The position numbers and the translations under genes are program-made. This document shows, piece by piece, positions 1 through 12,243 of a DNA stretch of 64,000 nt. Numbering within the stretch: the first letter of the stretch is position 1; each line of letters begins with the position of its first letter. A model generated the notes under the pieces. It did no database searches and was not told the origin of the DNA. It saw only the letters and a list, made by a program, of their open reading frames with translations. Source of the DNA: Nyssa sinensis (taxonomy: Eukaryota > Streptophyta > Magnoliopsida > Cornales > Nyssaceae); contig VIRR01000561.1 in NCBI GenBank assembly GCA_008638375.1, positions 254,001 through 318,000 of the forward strand. Direction: 5' to 3'.

Positions 1-303
1 ACTGTGGCATTGTATAGATTTATATCTCTTGTATTTTGTTCATTTGTAGTAAGGGTGTTTGTAAACTTTTTGGACTATGTTGTATATATTGATATATAAT
101 GGACTTGTACCATGGACTAGTTAGAGTCAGCTCTAAATACTATAATCATGTTGTACACTATTGGTAGATAGTTTTTATACAATTGAACCTAATGATAGTT
201 AATTTCAATTAATCCCGTTACGGGACTTGAACAAGTATAAGCATGATGACAAAATGAAAAAAAGTCCATGTTGTCATGGATTCCAGGTTAGGGTCATGAC
301 AAG
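1..303 (+). other. Unassigned sequence, last part probably Ty1/copia RT tail
   Basis: No open frame of note. Bases about 270-303 can be aligned, with breaks, to the end of a copia reverse transcriptase (the 'W-I-L-R-Y-L' stretch that precedes RNase H), and the alignment resumes after the MITE at 678. The first 250 bases are AT-rich and not recognised. Confidence 0.35.
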
Positions 304-677
304 CTAAGAAGCACGGATACAGACACGGGACACAGATACAACACGACACTTATACACAGACACGTTATTTCTCAAAAAAGTAGGACACGGACACGTTAGC
401 GACACGTTGAATATATATAAATTTTTTATATTTTTATATGACCATATAATAAAAACTTAATGTTATTTTAATTAAATTTGACATAAAAATACACAAATTT
501 AAAAAATATTATTAAGATATTAAAATAATAAAGTCATTAAATAAAAAATAAAGAACTTTTTCATTTTATCATCAACCTTCATGATTCAAGTGTTCGGACA
601 TATGTTCGGAAAGTGTCCGAGAGTGTCGGTGTCCAACATAGATACGTGAGCCAAAATAGAGTGTCCGTGCTTCATAG
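304..677. mobile_element. hAT-like MITE, copy 1 (374 bp)
   Basis: The element begins CTAAGAAGCACGGATAC and ends with the inverted form of CTATGAAGCACGGACAC, a 17-bp terminal inverted repeat with two mismatches. It has no coding capacity. It is the same length as, and closely similar throughout to, the copy at 4467-4840. The flanking octamers ATGACAAG and GTGACGAA match at five of eight positions, which fits a decayed 8-bp target duplication. It sits inside a copia remnant, between the end of the RT-like stretch and RNase H, so it arrived after that element. Assignment to the hAT superfamily rests on the 8-bp duplication of copy 2. Confidence 0.8.
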
Positions 678-1162
678 GTGACGAAATTTTGGTATTATGT
701 TTGATAACAACAAAGCTTTAGGCGAAGTTGTGGGTTATGTGAATTTTGACTATATAGAGGGCCTGGACTCTTTATGGTTCATGATTGGTTATATATTCAC
801 CTTTATAGGTAGGCATATTTCTTAGAAATCAATGTTACAAGACAATTTCTTTATCCGTAACTGAGACAAAAAGAGGTATTATTGTTGAAGTGACTAGTTA
901 AAGAACTTGGCTTCAAACAAAGTGGTAATGTTCTATATTGTGATAGTCCAAACACAATTCATTTGGCAAATAATCATGCTTATCATGCAAGAAGTAATAC
1001 ATTGATATTCAACTTTACATGATCACAAAATTGATATCCTTGGGAGAGACACCACTTTTAAAGAATCACATCAAAGAGAATACAATTGATATGTTGACAA
1101 AGCCTGTTCCTACTAATTAGTTCAACCACTTTTGGGACTTGATTGACTTCATTTCTCATTGA
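678..1162 (+). pseudogene. Ty1/copia RNase H remnant
   Basis: This is the C-terminal RNase H part of a copia polyprotein, broken by stops and frameshifts. Recognisable pieces in order are a VVGYVNFDY stretch (usual form GYVDSDYAGD), a serine/threonine-rich middle, LYCDSPNTIHLANN (usual LYCDSQSAIHLAKN), and the closing FNHFWDLIDFISH followed by TGA. In the intact family this domain degrades RNA in the RNA-DNA hybrid during reverse transcription in the cytoplasmic particle. The order and the polyprotein-end stop are typical, so the family call is firm. The domain is not functional. Confidence 0.85.
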
Positions 1163-1280
1163 TTTATAATGGTGGCACCACCCTACCCTTAAAAGGGGTG
1201 CAAAGAGGTACCTATGAAAGGAATCATATAGAGATGTATTTTTCAAGATGGTTTATTAAATTACAAGTCAAGGAGAAAAT

Positions 1281-1600
1281 TGTTGTGAGATCTCTTGTAT
1301 TTTATTAATTATGGGATGAGCTTCAAGAGATAAGTTTTTTTTGGGTTTATTATACATATTTTTCAAGTAGGGTTTTGTATGGGAGAGATTGTACATTTGT
1401 TCTATGAGGTTTTCTAGTTGTTTTAGGTGTTGAGATGTTTAAGAACTTGTAACTTTTATTGTGCATAGTGAATTTTGATCTCCCTCTCCTTTGTGGATGT
1501 AGGCACACCACTGAATCACTTAAATTTTGTGTTCTTATAAATTTGTTCTTTATTTTTTATGATATTTGTTTCCCTACTTCTTGTACTTATGCTATAACAA
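1281..1600 (+). mobile_element. 3' LTR of the Ty1/copia remnant
   Basis: The 320-bp segment starts TGTTGTGAGATC and ends TGCTATAACA, so it has the TG...CA boundaries of an LTR. It lies 118 bases after the polyprotein stop and directly follows a purine-rich AAGGAGAAAAT tract. Its last third contains the 'GGATGTAGGCACACCACTGAATCAC' type of sequence common at the 3' part of plant copia LTRs. No matching 5' LTR lies in the window, so the element is truncated at its left side or begins before base 1. Confidence 0.65.
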
Positions 1601-4466
1601 TGTATGTATATATTTAGTTGGAACTTTTCAATCTAAGCAAAACTGTTGCGTGAATTTTAATACAAAAGTAAGCATACATTAACAAATGATTGTTTCAAGT
1701 TAGCACCAAAAAACAAAAAATCAACTCTACTGTTTGATTTTAGTTAAAAATTGGGAACATACCTACCAAGAAAGAGAGAATTTTCATTTCAAGTAGAGAG
1801 AGGAAATGTTACAAGCAGACACAAATGCTCCCTCAATTTTTTCTTTGTGATTTTGTGAGTTTATTAATCTTGATGGGTGTGAATAATCACAAGGTTATGG
1901 AGAAGTTAATCAAGACCATCACTCTACATCATTATTTGATATATTGTGACTATCCCTCCTAACTTTCAAAACTTACTAAAATATTCCTTAGGTATGTCCC
2001 ATAAAATTAGAAAATTTATATAATATTGCACACATGTTGGAATTTAAGGACAGTCACACCATATTAGTATAATGACATGGAATTACTGTCTCACTAAATA
2101 ATTTCTTGAGATTTCAAGTTTCAATGTCATCAAAGAAAATTACTCGACCAAAAGTTCAAAAAAGAATCTAAATAATATTTGGATAATTCAATCATTCTAC
2201 ATTTTCAGTTAACACAATCATATTTTGTAACTTTTCCACACCGCAAGGTATTATGGTCAAATTTAGTGCTAGTTTTTGACCCACAGGAGACTCCATTAAA
2301 ATTGGTCTAACCGTAGGTGTAAATGTAATTATCTCAAAAATCAAAGAAAGAAGCTAACCTTTTTCTTGAGTAAAGTAGTGGTAGTACTCCTTGAGCTTAT
2401 ATTTGTTGTGTCCTATGAAAAATAAAATAAAATAAACATGGAGATTATATCCAAAAAATAAAATAAAATAAAATTAAGACTCAAATGAGTGTATTGTTGA
2501 ATGTATTAGAAAAACAAGGAGGGCAACACCAAATAGAGTTGGAAATTGTTTTTGGAGGAAAAGGAAAAAAAGAAGGAGATGCGAATTTGTATCAATCGTT
2601 TTGTTAATTTTAGCTAGTTTGTAGTCACGACTCACAACAATAATTGATCAATTACGGAGATCATTGAAGGCCATAATCTCAAGAAAATTCCTAAAGAAAA
2701 AAAAATTCCATGCAAACTAGGAAGATGCAGAACCTTTGAATTTCCATGCAAACTAGAAAGACCAAGTTTACCTTTTCTTTTAAAAAAAAATTAAATAGAA
2801 CCCAAATCATATATAAATATAAAGTTAACATTTTGATAGTTAATATTTAATATCTCAATAATCTCCGTAAATTAATAATTTTTAAGGAAATGAAATTAAT
2901 AATTATATTATTTAATAATTAATAAAATATTAGATTTTTTATAACATTGATTATTAGCATATTTGAATGTGAGAGTTAAGGTTTCCTTTAATTCTCACTA
3001 TTGTCCAAAAAGAGAGATAGGGGATAGGGTGAGTAATTTCATTTAATTATACCTCAGGATTTTATTAGCTAGATCATATATGAAAAATTAGTTTTCCAAA
3101 AAATAAAGGAAAAATCACTTTTTACCTTGTGTTGCTAAGTCAATAAAATTTTATTATATTTCACTTAAGTAGAAGTATTACCTCATGTTTGGGGCTGCAT
3201 GTCCATGTCCAAATTGCGGGGCCAGCCCGTTCGCTTTCCATAACTGCTCTTCGCAACATTTTAAAAATAGTGGGACCGACTCGCAATTTTGAGCCATGAC
3301 CGCCCCGCCAAACTTACTTTTACTCGCTATGAACTATGATCACAGTCTATATAAAAGAAGTCATAGAAAAGAAAAAAGTATAAAGATAATCAAATAGTGC
3401 AAAATTTGTTACGTAAGGGTCTACTTGAGAAGGGCTAGAAACGGTTCTATAAAATATTAATAAACTTGTTTTAAATTTTTTACAAATACCTTTTAGTAGT
3501 ACAATGGTTTAAATTTGTTCCTAAAAAACATACTTAAAACCTCAACAAAGTCAAACAAAGGAGTTGATTTTTGTAAAAATCAAATAACTTAATAAGAGTA
3601 ATTCTAAGCTAATCCAATTTGAAAATTTTCCAAACCACCTCTTACTCTTATCTAATGAACCCATGAGACCAATACCCCTTTCCTCTAATACCTTCACTAG
3701 TAGGATGAAGATTGCTAGTGGCTAGACATACACTTGGGATAAGTATCAATTCCAACACAACATGATTAATTAATCATATTAACTTTTTAAATAGAAATAT
3801 GCACAACTTCTTTTTAACAAGATTAATTATATCATACGACATGACTAGTCTAGTTAATAATCGACATGTTTAACATGATTGACTTGTTTGTTAAATAGAT
3901 TACACGACATGGCACACTAACTCATTTAATAATTGATTTGTTTAACATGATTAACATTTTTAAATAACTTAAGAATCTAGATGAGGAAAAAAAAATTAAT
4001 ATTAAAGAAAACATAAAGGTATAAATGAGAAATATGGAAAGGTTATTGAATTATTTAACGTACAAAGCAAAAGCGTAATATGAACCTTACTTTATTGAAT
4101 TATTTACTTAATTATAATTAAGTTCATTGTAAATCTATAGTCAACTCTTTAATAATTACTATTTAATAACATAATATTCTCTATTAATTAATACTTTTTT
4201 TGAGAAACTAGCTCTATCCTATGGTGTATAATTAATAATTTTGTTATTTAACAATTACTAAGGATTAGGGACTTGTTTATAATTTAAGTTATTTATAATA
4301 CATCTTTCTTTGAAAAGCTTTATCAACCTCGAAAGTATGGATGCATATTCTATTTTAATATTAAAAATTGTATACTTGTGTGGAAATTTTTTCAGAAGTA
4401 ACTAAAAATCACATAGTAACTCAATAGTTAATAGTTCTAGTAATCAGTAATTTTTAAATCTCTCAC
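1601..4466. other. AT-rich intergenic sequence
   Basis: No coding region was found. There is a short direct repeat at about 2708-2760 ('TTCCATGCAAACTAG' twice), a GC-richer island at 3195-3320 and a stretch at 3755-3960 rich in 'CATGATTAA...TTTAACATG' words that resembles degraded DNA-transposon sequence. None can be assigned with confidence. Confidence 0.5.
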
Positions 4467-4840
4467 CTAAGAAGCACGGATACAAACACGAGACACAGAT
4501 ACGACACGACACGGACACGCAAACAAGTTATTTCTCAAAAAAATAAGACACGGACACATTAGGGACACATTGAATATATATAATTTTTTATATTTTTATA
4601 TGACAATATAATAAAAACTTAATGTTATTTTAATTAAAATTAGCATAAAACACACAAATTTTAAAAATATTATTAAGATATATTAAAATAACAAAGTTAT
4701 TAAATAAAAATTAAAAAATTTCTTCATTTAATCATCAACATCCATGATTCAAGTGTCCGGACAAGTGTTCGGAAAGTGTCCGAAAGTGTCAGTGTCCGAC
4801 ACGGACACGTGAGCCATAATCGAGTGTCCATGCTTCATAG
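4467..4840. mobile_element. hAT-like MITE, copy 2 (374 bp) with perfect 8-bp TSD
   Basis: Same family and same length as the copy at 304-677. It begins CTAAGAAGCACGGATAC and ends GTGTCCATGCTTCATAG. It is flanked on both sides by the octamer TCTCTCAC (4459-4466 and 4841-4848). An 8-bp target duplication is characteristic of hAT elements, although the terminal sequence is not the classic CAGGG type. The ends are rich in repeated GGACACG/ACACGAC words. It is non-autonomous, with no open frame. Confidence 0.88.
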
Positions 4841-5689
4841 TCTCTCACGATTATTAATTATTAGAGAATAAATTATAATAGAATTCTCTTATCATGTATT
4901 TTTTTTTTCATTGCATTGAAACTCAAATTAGATGAGATTTCATTGCTAATGTACTAGTGGTTTTTTATGCTTAAATTTTTTTATAAACTTTCATTGATTT
5001 TATCAATCCATGTATCAAATTTCGGGTCAATTTCAGGTTAACCTGAAGCTTAACATGTGTATTAATCATATTAACCATGTCTGACTCGAATTTGACCTAA
5101 ACACAATTAAATTTAAATCAAATTCACTCATTTTGTGTTGCTTTCGAGTCGTGTTTACAAAATGTTAAAATTGACGGCCTTAAGTGAAGATATTGGTGTG
5201 GTGAGAATCATTATCTTAAGTTATATAGGTGATAATCTTGATTCCTTCATATTTGACTAAAGGTTATCTAACCGTACCAATTTACATTTGGACCAAAAAA
5301 TGTGGGCTAGGACGCTTATCCAGAATAGACTCCATCAGATAATTCTAGGGCTAGGACTCAGATGAACGTTTTCTTGGTGTAGTAATTAAGAGACCAACGA
5401 GAATACTAACCAGTAGTCATTCCTCAAATATGTTTGATCGATCATAGATCTCAATGATGAGCCATGACAGTAAGCAAACTCAAAAACTATGCAATCAAAC
5501 ACTGAAGATTCAAAAAAAAAAAAAAACAGTGAAGATGCAGTTAATATAAGATTTCCATTTATCATATTGTTGACGAAAACGCTAATCATATATATGCATT
5601 GCATTTCTTCATCAATTAATCCTACTTGGCAGAGTTTCATCATAAAAGAGAACCAACAAATCGCCCAAAATAATAACAATAATACTGAC
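4841..5689. other. Non-coding sequence
   Basis: No gene seen. The section around 4990-5160 carries the 'GGTCAATTTCAGGTTAACCTGAAG...' type of sequence often found in degraded plant DNA transposons. Short open frames on both strands at 5386-5830 lack any recognisable domain. Confidence 0.45.
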
Positions 5690-5785
5690 CTTGTTCTTGT
5701 GCGATTGAAAGAGAAAGTATTGCCTAACTTGAGCGCAAAAGATTTTGTGTAATCTTTGGCACACAACAATCTTCAAGGATGAGCG
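5690..5785. repeat. Single copy of the repeat unit found in tandem at 59.4-60.0 kb
   Basis: The words ACTGACC, GAGCGCAAAAGATT, GTGTAATCTTTGGCACACAAC and CTTCAAGGAT occur here in the same order and spacing as in the 59390-60005 array. This shows a dispersed copy of that unit. Its origin, whether LTR, MITE or other, is unknown. Confidence 0.6.
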
Positions 5786-6410
5786 GAAGCAAAAGAGAAG
5801 AGTATTTCGCTTTTGATACAAATCTCTCACCGGAAAAGTCTGGAAGTAAGATTATAAAGACGCAAATGAAGAAGACGTAGCCAAGGAAAACTAATAAAAG
5901 ACAATTTGATGCAAAACCTTACCAAACAGTATACTTTCCTTCCTAGTGAGGTGAAATAAAGTAAAGCTAAACACTATTAACAGATTTATGCTTTTCTTCT
6001 TTGTGAGGGGGAATGATTAAAGTTAATGGTAGGGTCAGGTTGAGAAGCGGGTTAGGCCATAGCGGGCTTCCGTCAAAATAACGGATTGGGTGGGGCCAGA
6101 AAATAAGGCCTAGCCCAAGTCTAACCCGATCCTAGGTCCCAAGACGAGCTTAGCGGGGGCCTAAGAGAATCCTTTTTTTATGTAGTAAAATTATAAAATC
6201 TAGGGAATTCATGTATTTTAAAAAATTTAGAACAATAAAAAAATAACGAATGGTAAAATAAATTACACATCAATAAATAATTATCAAGTAAAATATTAAA
6301 TTCCAATAAATAAAAAATTTTAATTGATAAATGATTTAGCCGTTTGATTGGAAGGCAAGGAGACAAATATTTAATATGTATAGAAGCAACTAACTTTCTT
6401 TAATATTTAT

Positions 6411-6900
6411 AGGAAAAATTATATTTATCTCTTCTGAGATTTATGACAATTATACTAATTTTCTTTGTTGTTTATGAAATTACATTAACCTTCTTTTAGA
6501 TTTCTGAAATTACACTAGCCTCTCTTGCTTTACAAAATAATATACAGATACCTTTCTTCTGTCAATTTTTTTTTTTAAGTGATGAAACTGTCCTTTTTAT
6601 TATTTAATTTTGCATTTTTTCAATTTTGAACAATTCATTCTGACTTTTTAAAAATATTTTTAATTTTTTTATTTAAAAACAAATTTATGGTAAATAACTT
6701 TTTTATTTTATATAAAAATAAATTTAAGGTTTTTATCAATATTTATTTAAAAAATGAGAAAAAAATCAAGTTTTTAAAAATCGAAAAAAAATATATAAAA
6801 TGGGTAGTTTTGTCATTTTGAAGAAAAAAATTAACTAGAGGAAAGTATGTATAGTTATTTTGTAAAGTATGGGAGGTCGGTGTAATTTATCCATATTTAA
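6411..6900. mobile_element. Foldback (palindromic) MITE-like element
   Basis: The left arm (about 6480-6590: 'ACACTAGCCTCTCTTGCTTT', then ACAAAATAATATACAGATACC) is the approximate reverse complement of the right arm (about 6795-6895: GTTTTGTCATTTTG ... TTTTGTAAAGTATGGGAGG). The AT-rich middle also folds on itself around 6690. It has no coding capacity. The transposon superfamily is not identifiable by eye. Confidence 0.6.
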
Positions 6901-7314
6901 ATATATGATAGCGGTGCGAAACATGAAGTGAAAAGTAAAGTGAAATTGAAAGGTAAATAATAAAAATGTGAAGTGAAATGTAAACATTGATTGGTCAAAT
7001 TGGAAGTAAATCAAGTACGAGTAGTAATAAATTATAAAAATTATTTGAATTGGAAACTAAAAAATAATTGTTTCATACTTTAAATGATCAAATTTCGGAC
7101 TTTTAACTGTTTAGACTTGTATGGGTTAAGTTTCGGGTCGGATCTTAACCTAAAATATCAAGACGAAATCCAAAATAAAAGTACTCCGTACTAGAGCCAA
7201 GCTAGACCAGACTTCGCTCAACCTGCAAAAAATTGAGACTAGTCGTAGGCCTTCATGACATTTTTGCATCTCTCATTAATGTATAGAAAATTACGTAAGA
7301 TACACAAAATACTA

Positions 7315-7527
7315 GGGCTTCGTTTGGATTGTGATTCAGAAACAATTTTTAAAATTTTTTTTTAAATATATTCAAAATTTTGTAAGTAATTTTTTAAAAA
7401 TTGTGAAAATATATTTGGATATGATAATCTAAATTTTAAAAAATTAAAAAAAATATATTTTAAAATACGTATTCTGCGTTTTAAAATTAAAAAACTGTTT
7501 TTGAAAATAAAAATAAACAGAGCCTAG
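7315..7527. mobile_element. Possible short MITE with CTAGG ends
   Basis: The segment opens CTAGGGCTTCGTTTGGATTG and closes AAACAGAGCCTAG, whose complement CTAGGCTCTGTTT resembles the opening. The interior is A/T homopolymer-rich with self-complementary AAAATTTT runs. Ends of the 'gggcttcgtttgg' type are common in plant hAT-like MITEs. No clear target duplication was found. Confidence 0.45.
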
Positions 7528-8264
7528 ATGTTTTAAATATATTTTAATTTTTAATCTTCTAATAGGCTTAATACATTATATGCCAGAATTTTAGTTTCAT
7601 AATATGATGGTTAGCTATAAAAACTTTTGTTGACAAGCCTAAGAACCCACTTTAATTTCTGGGATTGATAGACCTAAAGGTATAAACCAACGAAGTATAT
7701 ATTGGCCGTTGACACAAGTGAGTTGGGAATAACTTAAAAACGTGTAGAAAATTAATTTAAGATGAAATTTTATTGTTTATTGGGTTGTCTGCCAATTTTA
7801 CATCAGGAATGATCAATTGCCCATCTCTTGGTATTTGGGTTGGATCGAGTCATGGGACGCCAAGCCAACTTGAGCCTAAATAAGTAATTTGGTTTCTATG
7901 CTAATATATGAACTGGTATGAAAGAGTTTATCTTTCAAATTGGATGGAGTCATCAGCTCTTTTGCAAGCTTTTTCTTATCAGCTTTTTCGAAAACTTAAT
8001 CTGACCTATTGGCTCACCAACTCGTTCAAAGAGTCATTTCATTAGCTTTTTTAAAGAGCTTAAGTTCAGCTCCCCACAAAAAAATCGGAAACATATATCC
8101 GAACCAGATCAATCTCAATGAGTTGAGTTAGTTCGGTTCTAAAATTAATTGAGTTGGTTCGATTCAAAAACTGACTTAGCTGGTCCAGTTTCAATTTAAA
8201 ATTTGAGATTTTTAAGGATTGAGTTTTATTGAGTTGTCCAAATTCAAGAACCGACTATCCATTT

Positions 8265-8610
8265 CATGTATTTTCTTTTCCAGTTTTTTAATTTTTTTTA
8301 ATTTTTTAAATAAACATTAGTTAAAACCTTAAATTTATTGTTATATAAAATAAAAATAAGTTATTTACCTTTAATTTATTTTTATATAAAAAAAAAAAAA
8401 ATCTTTAAAAAAGGTTAGAAAAAATTAGTCAAAATTGAAAAAATGTAAAAATAAAATAAAATAAGAGAGAAAATTTTGTCATTTTGATTAAAAATCTTGA
8501 TTAGAGGGAGGTATTTGTATATTATCAGGTAAAATAGGAGAGATTATTGTAATTTTAAGAATCTCATAGGACATCAGTGTAATTGTTACAAATCTCAAAA
8601 TTTATCCTAA
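8265..8610. mobile_element. Partial second copy of the foldback element
   Basis: From about 8415 to 8605 the sequence matches the right arm of the 6411-6900 element ('TTTTGTCATTTTGA', a GAGGGAGGTATTTG stretch, GTAATTGTTACAAATCTCA). The section before it matches that element's complement-strand interior. The left arm seems to be missing. Confidence 0.5.
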
Positions 8611-9080
8611 AATTTAAAAGAGTTCATATAAGTATTTCAAAAAAATTGGGAGAGACAAGTCATATTTTGTTAAAATATTTTAACAAAATTAAGGGTAAAA
8701 CACACAATATAAAAATTGGGGGGGGGGGGAAGTCCTATTTGATTAAAATATTTTAATAAAGTTAGAGATAAAAAATACAATATCCAAATTTAGGAAGACA
8801 TACCCCACCTGTCCCCTTACATTCGCCACTGGAAGAATGCAAATTAGTATTTGTTTGTGTGTGTATATATATATATGCACTGGATGAGTGTGTACATATT
8901 TTTCGGATTTCATTTTGATATCAAGAGTGGATTGAGGTGAGCAAAATAGTTTGATCATATTAACGAGAGTTAATCATTGGCGTGAGCGAAACTTTGGTGA
9001 GAGCCATTTTTTAGTGACAGATGATTCTTAGAGCTCGTTTGAAGAGTTTTGGATTATGAAAAATAGATTTGCCTACCCCA

Positions 9081-9113
9081 CCCCCCCCCCCCCCCCACCC
9101 AAAAAAAAAAAAA
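9081..9113. repeat. Poly-C then poly-A homopolymer tract
   Basis: A run of 16 C, an A, three C and then 13 A. It is a low-complexity tract, likely to be unstable and prone to length errors in assembly. The open frame that starts here on the + strand is a product of this tract. Confidence 0.9.
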
Positions 9114-9494
9114 CCTCCTCATCAAAGAGACAACAATAATGATAGCATAATGAAATGGAGTTCCACATTCCATAAAGCCAAAAAAACTAACAAACACATT
9201 CACTCCAACATTTTTACTGATCAGACCTATGGGGGGATGCTGGGAACTTCAAGTTCAAGTCACAAACAATTAAAAGCTTCAATTCAATTCCAAAGAAAAT
9301 TCAGAAAGTCACCATGACCATAGTTGGGGATTCAAACTATTTCCACCCTTTCTTCCTTGCAACCAAAGTTGAAGAGGAAGACAGGTGGATGAAACCACAG
9401 GGTCTACAATAATAGCTAGACAACACCCTAGAAGCTTATGTTTCCCAACACAAGTTTGCAGAAGGATTATAGTTATCTTAGACAAAGAAAGCAT

Positions 9495-9600
9495 TTTCCT
9501 TTGTTATTGTGCAGCACTGAAGTTCTAATCCATCATTTCCTACATCATGCCAAAAACACTGGCTTAAAATGAATACCTTGAAACCAACATGACTTCTCAA
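9495..9600 (-). pseudogene. Fragment of NBS-LRR 3' flanking sequence
   Basis: The words CATTTCCTACATCATGCCAA, TAAAATGAATACCTTG and GAAACCA occur in the same order as CATTTCCTACGTCCTGCCAA, AAAACAAATACCTGG and GAAACCAGC at 50200-50280, which lie downstream of the intact NBS-LRR gene. The fragment is directly left of the gypsy LTR that truncates the NBS-LRR pseudogene at 27.3 kb. It may therefore be the stranded tail of that pseudogene. It has no coding frame of its own. Confidence 0.5.
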
Positions 9601-9705
9601 CAATTAAGTAAGATAAGACAAAATCTACTTACTCCTGGAGACTTCATAAGTAAATACAATTTCAAATAGAAATTCTCATGCATTTAAGAAAAACAATTTG
9701 TTAGA

Positions 9706-10226
9706 TGATATACCACAAAGGGACAAACCAGTCTCAGCATGACACGTGTATGGAGCACTTATGTATACAAACCAAAGAAAGCTCTCCTATCCAGAACAGA
9801 CAGGCACACAGGGTTCAGAGCTTCTTGCTCGGAACGCCACAAGATCTCTAGTCTTCCCTCCAGAGCAGGATATACTGGGCATGCACTTAAAGGGGTCTCG
9901 AGCTTATCATCGCCTTACATGCCCTTCCGACCTTGAAGAAAAGAAACAGAGTTTTACATGGTAATTGCTATTCTCGGATATCGCCAAATCCCTATATTTA
10001 CGACTCCAAATCCTACTCAACTTAGGAGATCTGTAGCCTATAAATTAAACTCTAAGGTGCGTTTTTCAATTACGTTCATTCAATTACATTCTATCTTTTA
10101 TTTTTACTAACTTTATCATCGGAACGACTACTACCGGAGCCAATCCGGTGGCCCTCTGATCTCTCTTTTTGAGTTCTTGACAAAGACGAAGAGCGGAAGC
10201 CCCACTAATTAGAAAGTGCAACATCA
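9706..10226 (+). mobile_element. 5' LTR of the Tat element
   Basis: It starts TGATATACCACAAAG and ends GTGCAACATCA, with TG...CA boundaries, 521 bp. The start matches the LTR of the second Tat element (TGATATACCACAAAGTGACA on the minus strand ending at 61345). It is followed three bases later by a TGGCGCC primer-binding site. The last 200 bases contain the 'GGAGCCAATCCGGTGGCCCT' wording shared with the other two LTRs. Confidence 0.85.
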
Positions 10227-10229
10227 GTT

Positions 10230-10247
10230 TGGCGCCGTCTGTGGGAA
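10230..10247 (+). promoter_or_regulatory. tRNA primer-binding site
   Basis: TGGCGCCGTCTGTGGGAA lies just inside the 5' LTR. Sites of this wording are usual in plant Tat elements. The first nine bases complement the 3' end expected of a tRNA ending GGCGCCA, such as tRNA-Asp; the remainder does not match tRNA-Asp well, so the primer is uncertain. It marks where minus-strand DNA synthesis begins. Confidence 0.8.
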
Positions 10248-10384
10248 ACGAAAATCGTTTCTTTCTAGCTTTCTTCTCCGACAACGACAACTTTTTGTCT
10301 CTTTCTTCTAAGAAAATGGCTCCCAATTTTCATCCAAGGAAAAGTTCTCAAAACCACTGAAACCAGCCTCTTGTTGGAAGAGGA

Positions 10385-12243
10385 ATGGGGAAGACATCCA
10401 ATCCCTCACAACAAAAACTCGATCGGATCCAATGGCAGTTCGATCAAATGCAGTAACAGCTCATTGCCATGTCCCAAGCCCTAGCGTCGTTGGCCCAGAA
10501 TCAGCAGAATAATCCCACTTATCCTCCCACCAACGTTGCTAATGAAGAGGCTCAACCTCCTGCCACCACCATGGGCAGAGGACCTCCCAATGAGGAGGCC
10601 CCCAACGTGCAGTCGGTACACCCTCATGGTACCACTCACATAAGGGGTGATCCCCAGCTATCAACCGTAACGAGGAGAGGAATGCCTACTTTTTGTCCTA
10701 CTGTCCATTATCAAAACAGGACAAGGATCCTAACTCCGGCAACTTTGGGGGCCAAGCCAGCGCCACCTGAGTTTTAGCCTCCACCGGAGCTATTCCCCCC
10801 AGTCCAAGGAGGGCAACGTCCCCTTGCCACTGTTGGACGAATTCATCCCTTGAATATAGGGGCTGAAGCTGCGAGACAAGGCCCACAATAGGGCCCAAAT
10901 CCACAATCATTTCTACCTAGAGTTCCTCAAAGGACGGAGGAGATAGCAGACTCCATGGAACAAACCGTCTTCACTAGAGGGACCCACGCCCCTCTAGAGC
11001 AGGATGAATTGGGAAAGCTACTTGGGAGGATCGCCATGTCGTTCACTACTGCCATAATAGCGGAAGAGCGGCCAAAGAAATTTGTTGTCCTAAAATTCAC
11101 CCTTTATGATGGGTCTGAGGATCCCGAAGACCACCTCTCCCACTATCAGCACACTATGGCTTTACATGGGACCACTAATGCCTTCATGTGCCGAACTTTT
11201 GTAACCAACTTCAAAGGTATTGCTTTGAAGTGGTTCCACAACCTCTCTCAAGAGTCGATCACCAACTTCTATGAGTTCAGCAGAAAGTTTCTCGATCGAT
11301 TCCTTACCAGTAGGAAGTTGAGAAAGGGGCCAAAATTCCTACTAACTATAAAGTAGGCCAAGGGTGAGTCGCTTCGGGAGTACATCACTCGCTTCAATAT
11401 TGAGCTCACAAAGATAACAGACTGCAGCCCAAGCTTCCTGGTAATAGCTTTCACCTTGGGCCTAGGAACTAGGCGCTTTTAGGATTCTTTGACAAAGAAT
11501 CCTCTTGCTAACATGGCAGCGCTCATAGAGCGAGCACAAAAGTACATAAACTTGGAAGACACGAAGATAGCCTTCCGAAAGGCCAAAGAACAAGCTCAGA
11601 AGGACGATCACAAGAAGGACTCCAGTGCAACTAAGAAGAGGGTCAGAAGTCCTGACAGAAGGACGACACCCAAAACCTAGAATAATCCAAATTTTGGTAG
11701 ATACGGTACTTTCACCCCTCTAAACACGTCCCTCACTCACATACTTCGACAAGTACAGACTTTTGAGAATCTAAAGTGGCCAGAACCACTAAAGAGTAAT
11801 CCCGATACTAGGGACTAGAACAAGTACTATGATTTCCACAAAGATCACGGCACACTACTGACGAATATAGAGCCCTCAAACATGAGATTGAGCAACTCAT
11901 CAAACGAAGGAGGCTATGAGAGTTCGTCCGACAAGACAGGAGGCAAAACCCTCGTAATGACAAATCGTAACAGAGAAGGCAAGAGCAAAGGCCTGAATAG
12001 AGGGAGGCTCGGAATAAGCAACCGCAATAGAACAATCAGGTCATCTGTGTTCTCCACGCTGACAACTCGATGACAAAAATGTCCAATAGTGCTAGAAAGC
12101 GGTATGCTCGGGAGGCAAGTGCACAACCCAACGTTCTCTAGATCTCTACCATTGAGAAGAAGCCAAAACCGACACCACAAATCTAGTTATCAGAGCTGGA
12201 TCTCGCAGGGGTGCACTATCCTCACAATGACGCCCTCGTTTCA
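10385..12243 (+). pseudogene. gag, first copy
   Basis: The Tat-type capsid polyprotein begins at an ATG near 10385 with a Q-rich helix followed by a Pro-rich region to about 10690 (one in-frame TAG). The capsid core is at 10955-11690, with FTLYDGSEDPEDHLSHYQ, ALKWFHNL and GESLREYITRFN motifs (usual form KF..YDG..DP..HL..Y...M, W...L, SL..Y..RF). It ends with a Lys/Arg-rich tail. Gag packages the RNA in the virus-like particle. Stops at about 11354 and 11480 and later frameshifts make it non-functional. Bases 10695-12243 are repeated by 12244-13795. Confidence 0.85.

Noticed and set aside
5386..5830. Overlapping open frames of 72-127 codons on both strands
   Set aside because: No domain, low-complexity Phe/Leu-rich translation, and the area contains a dispersed repeat unit.
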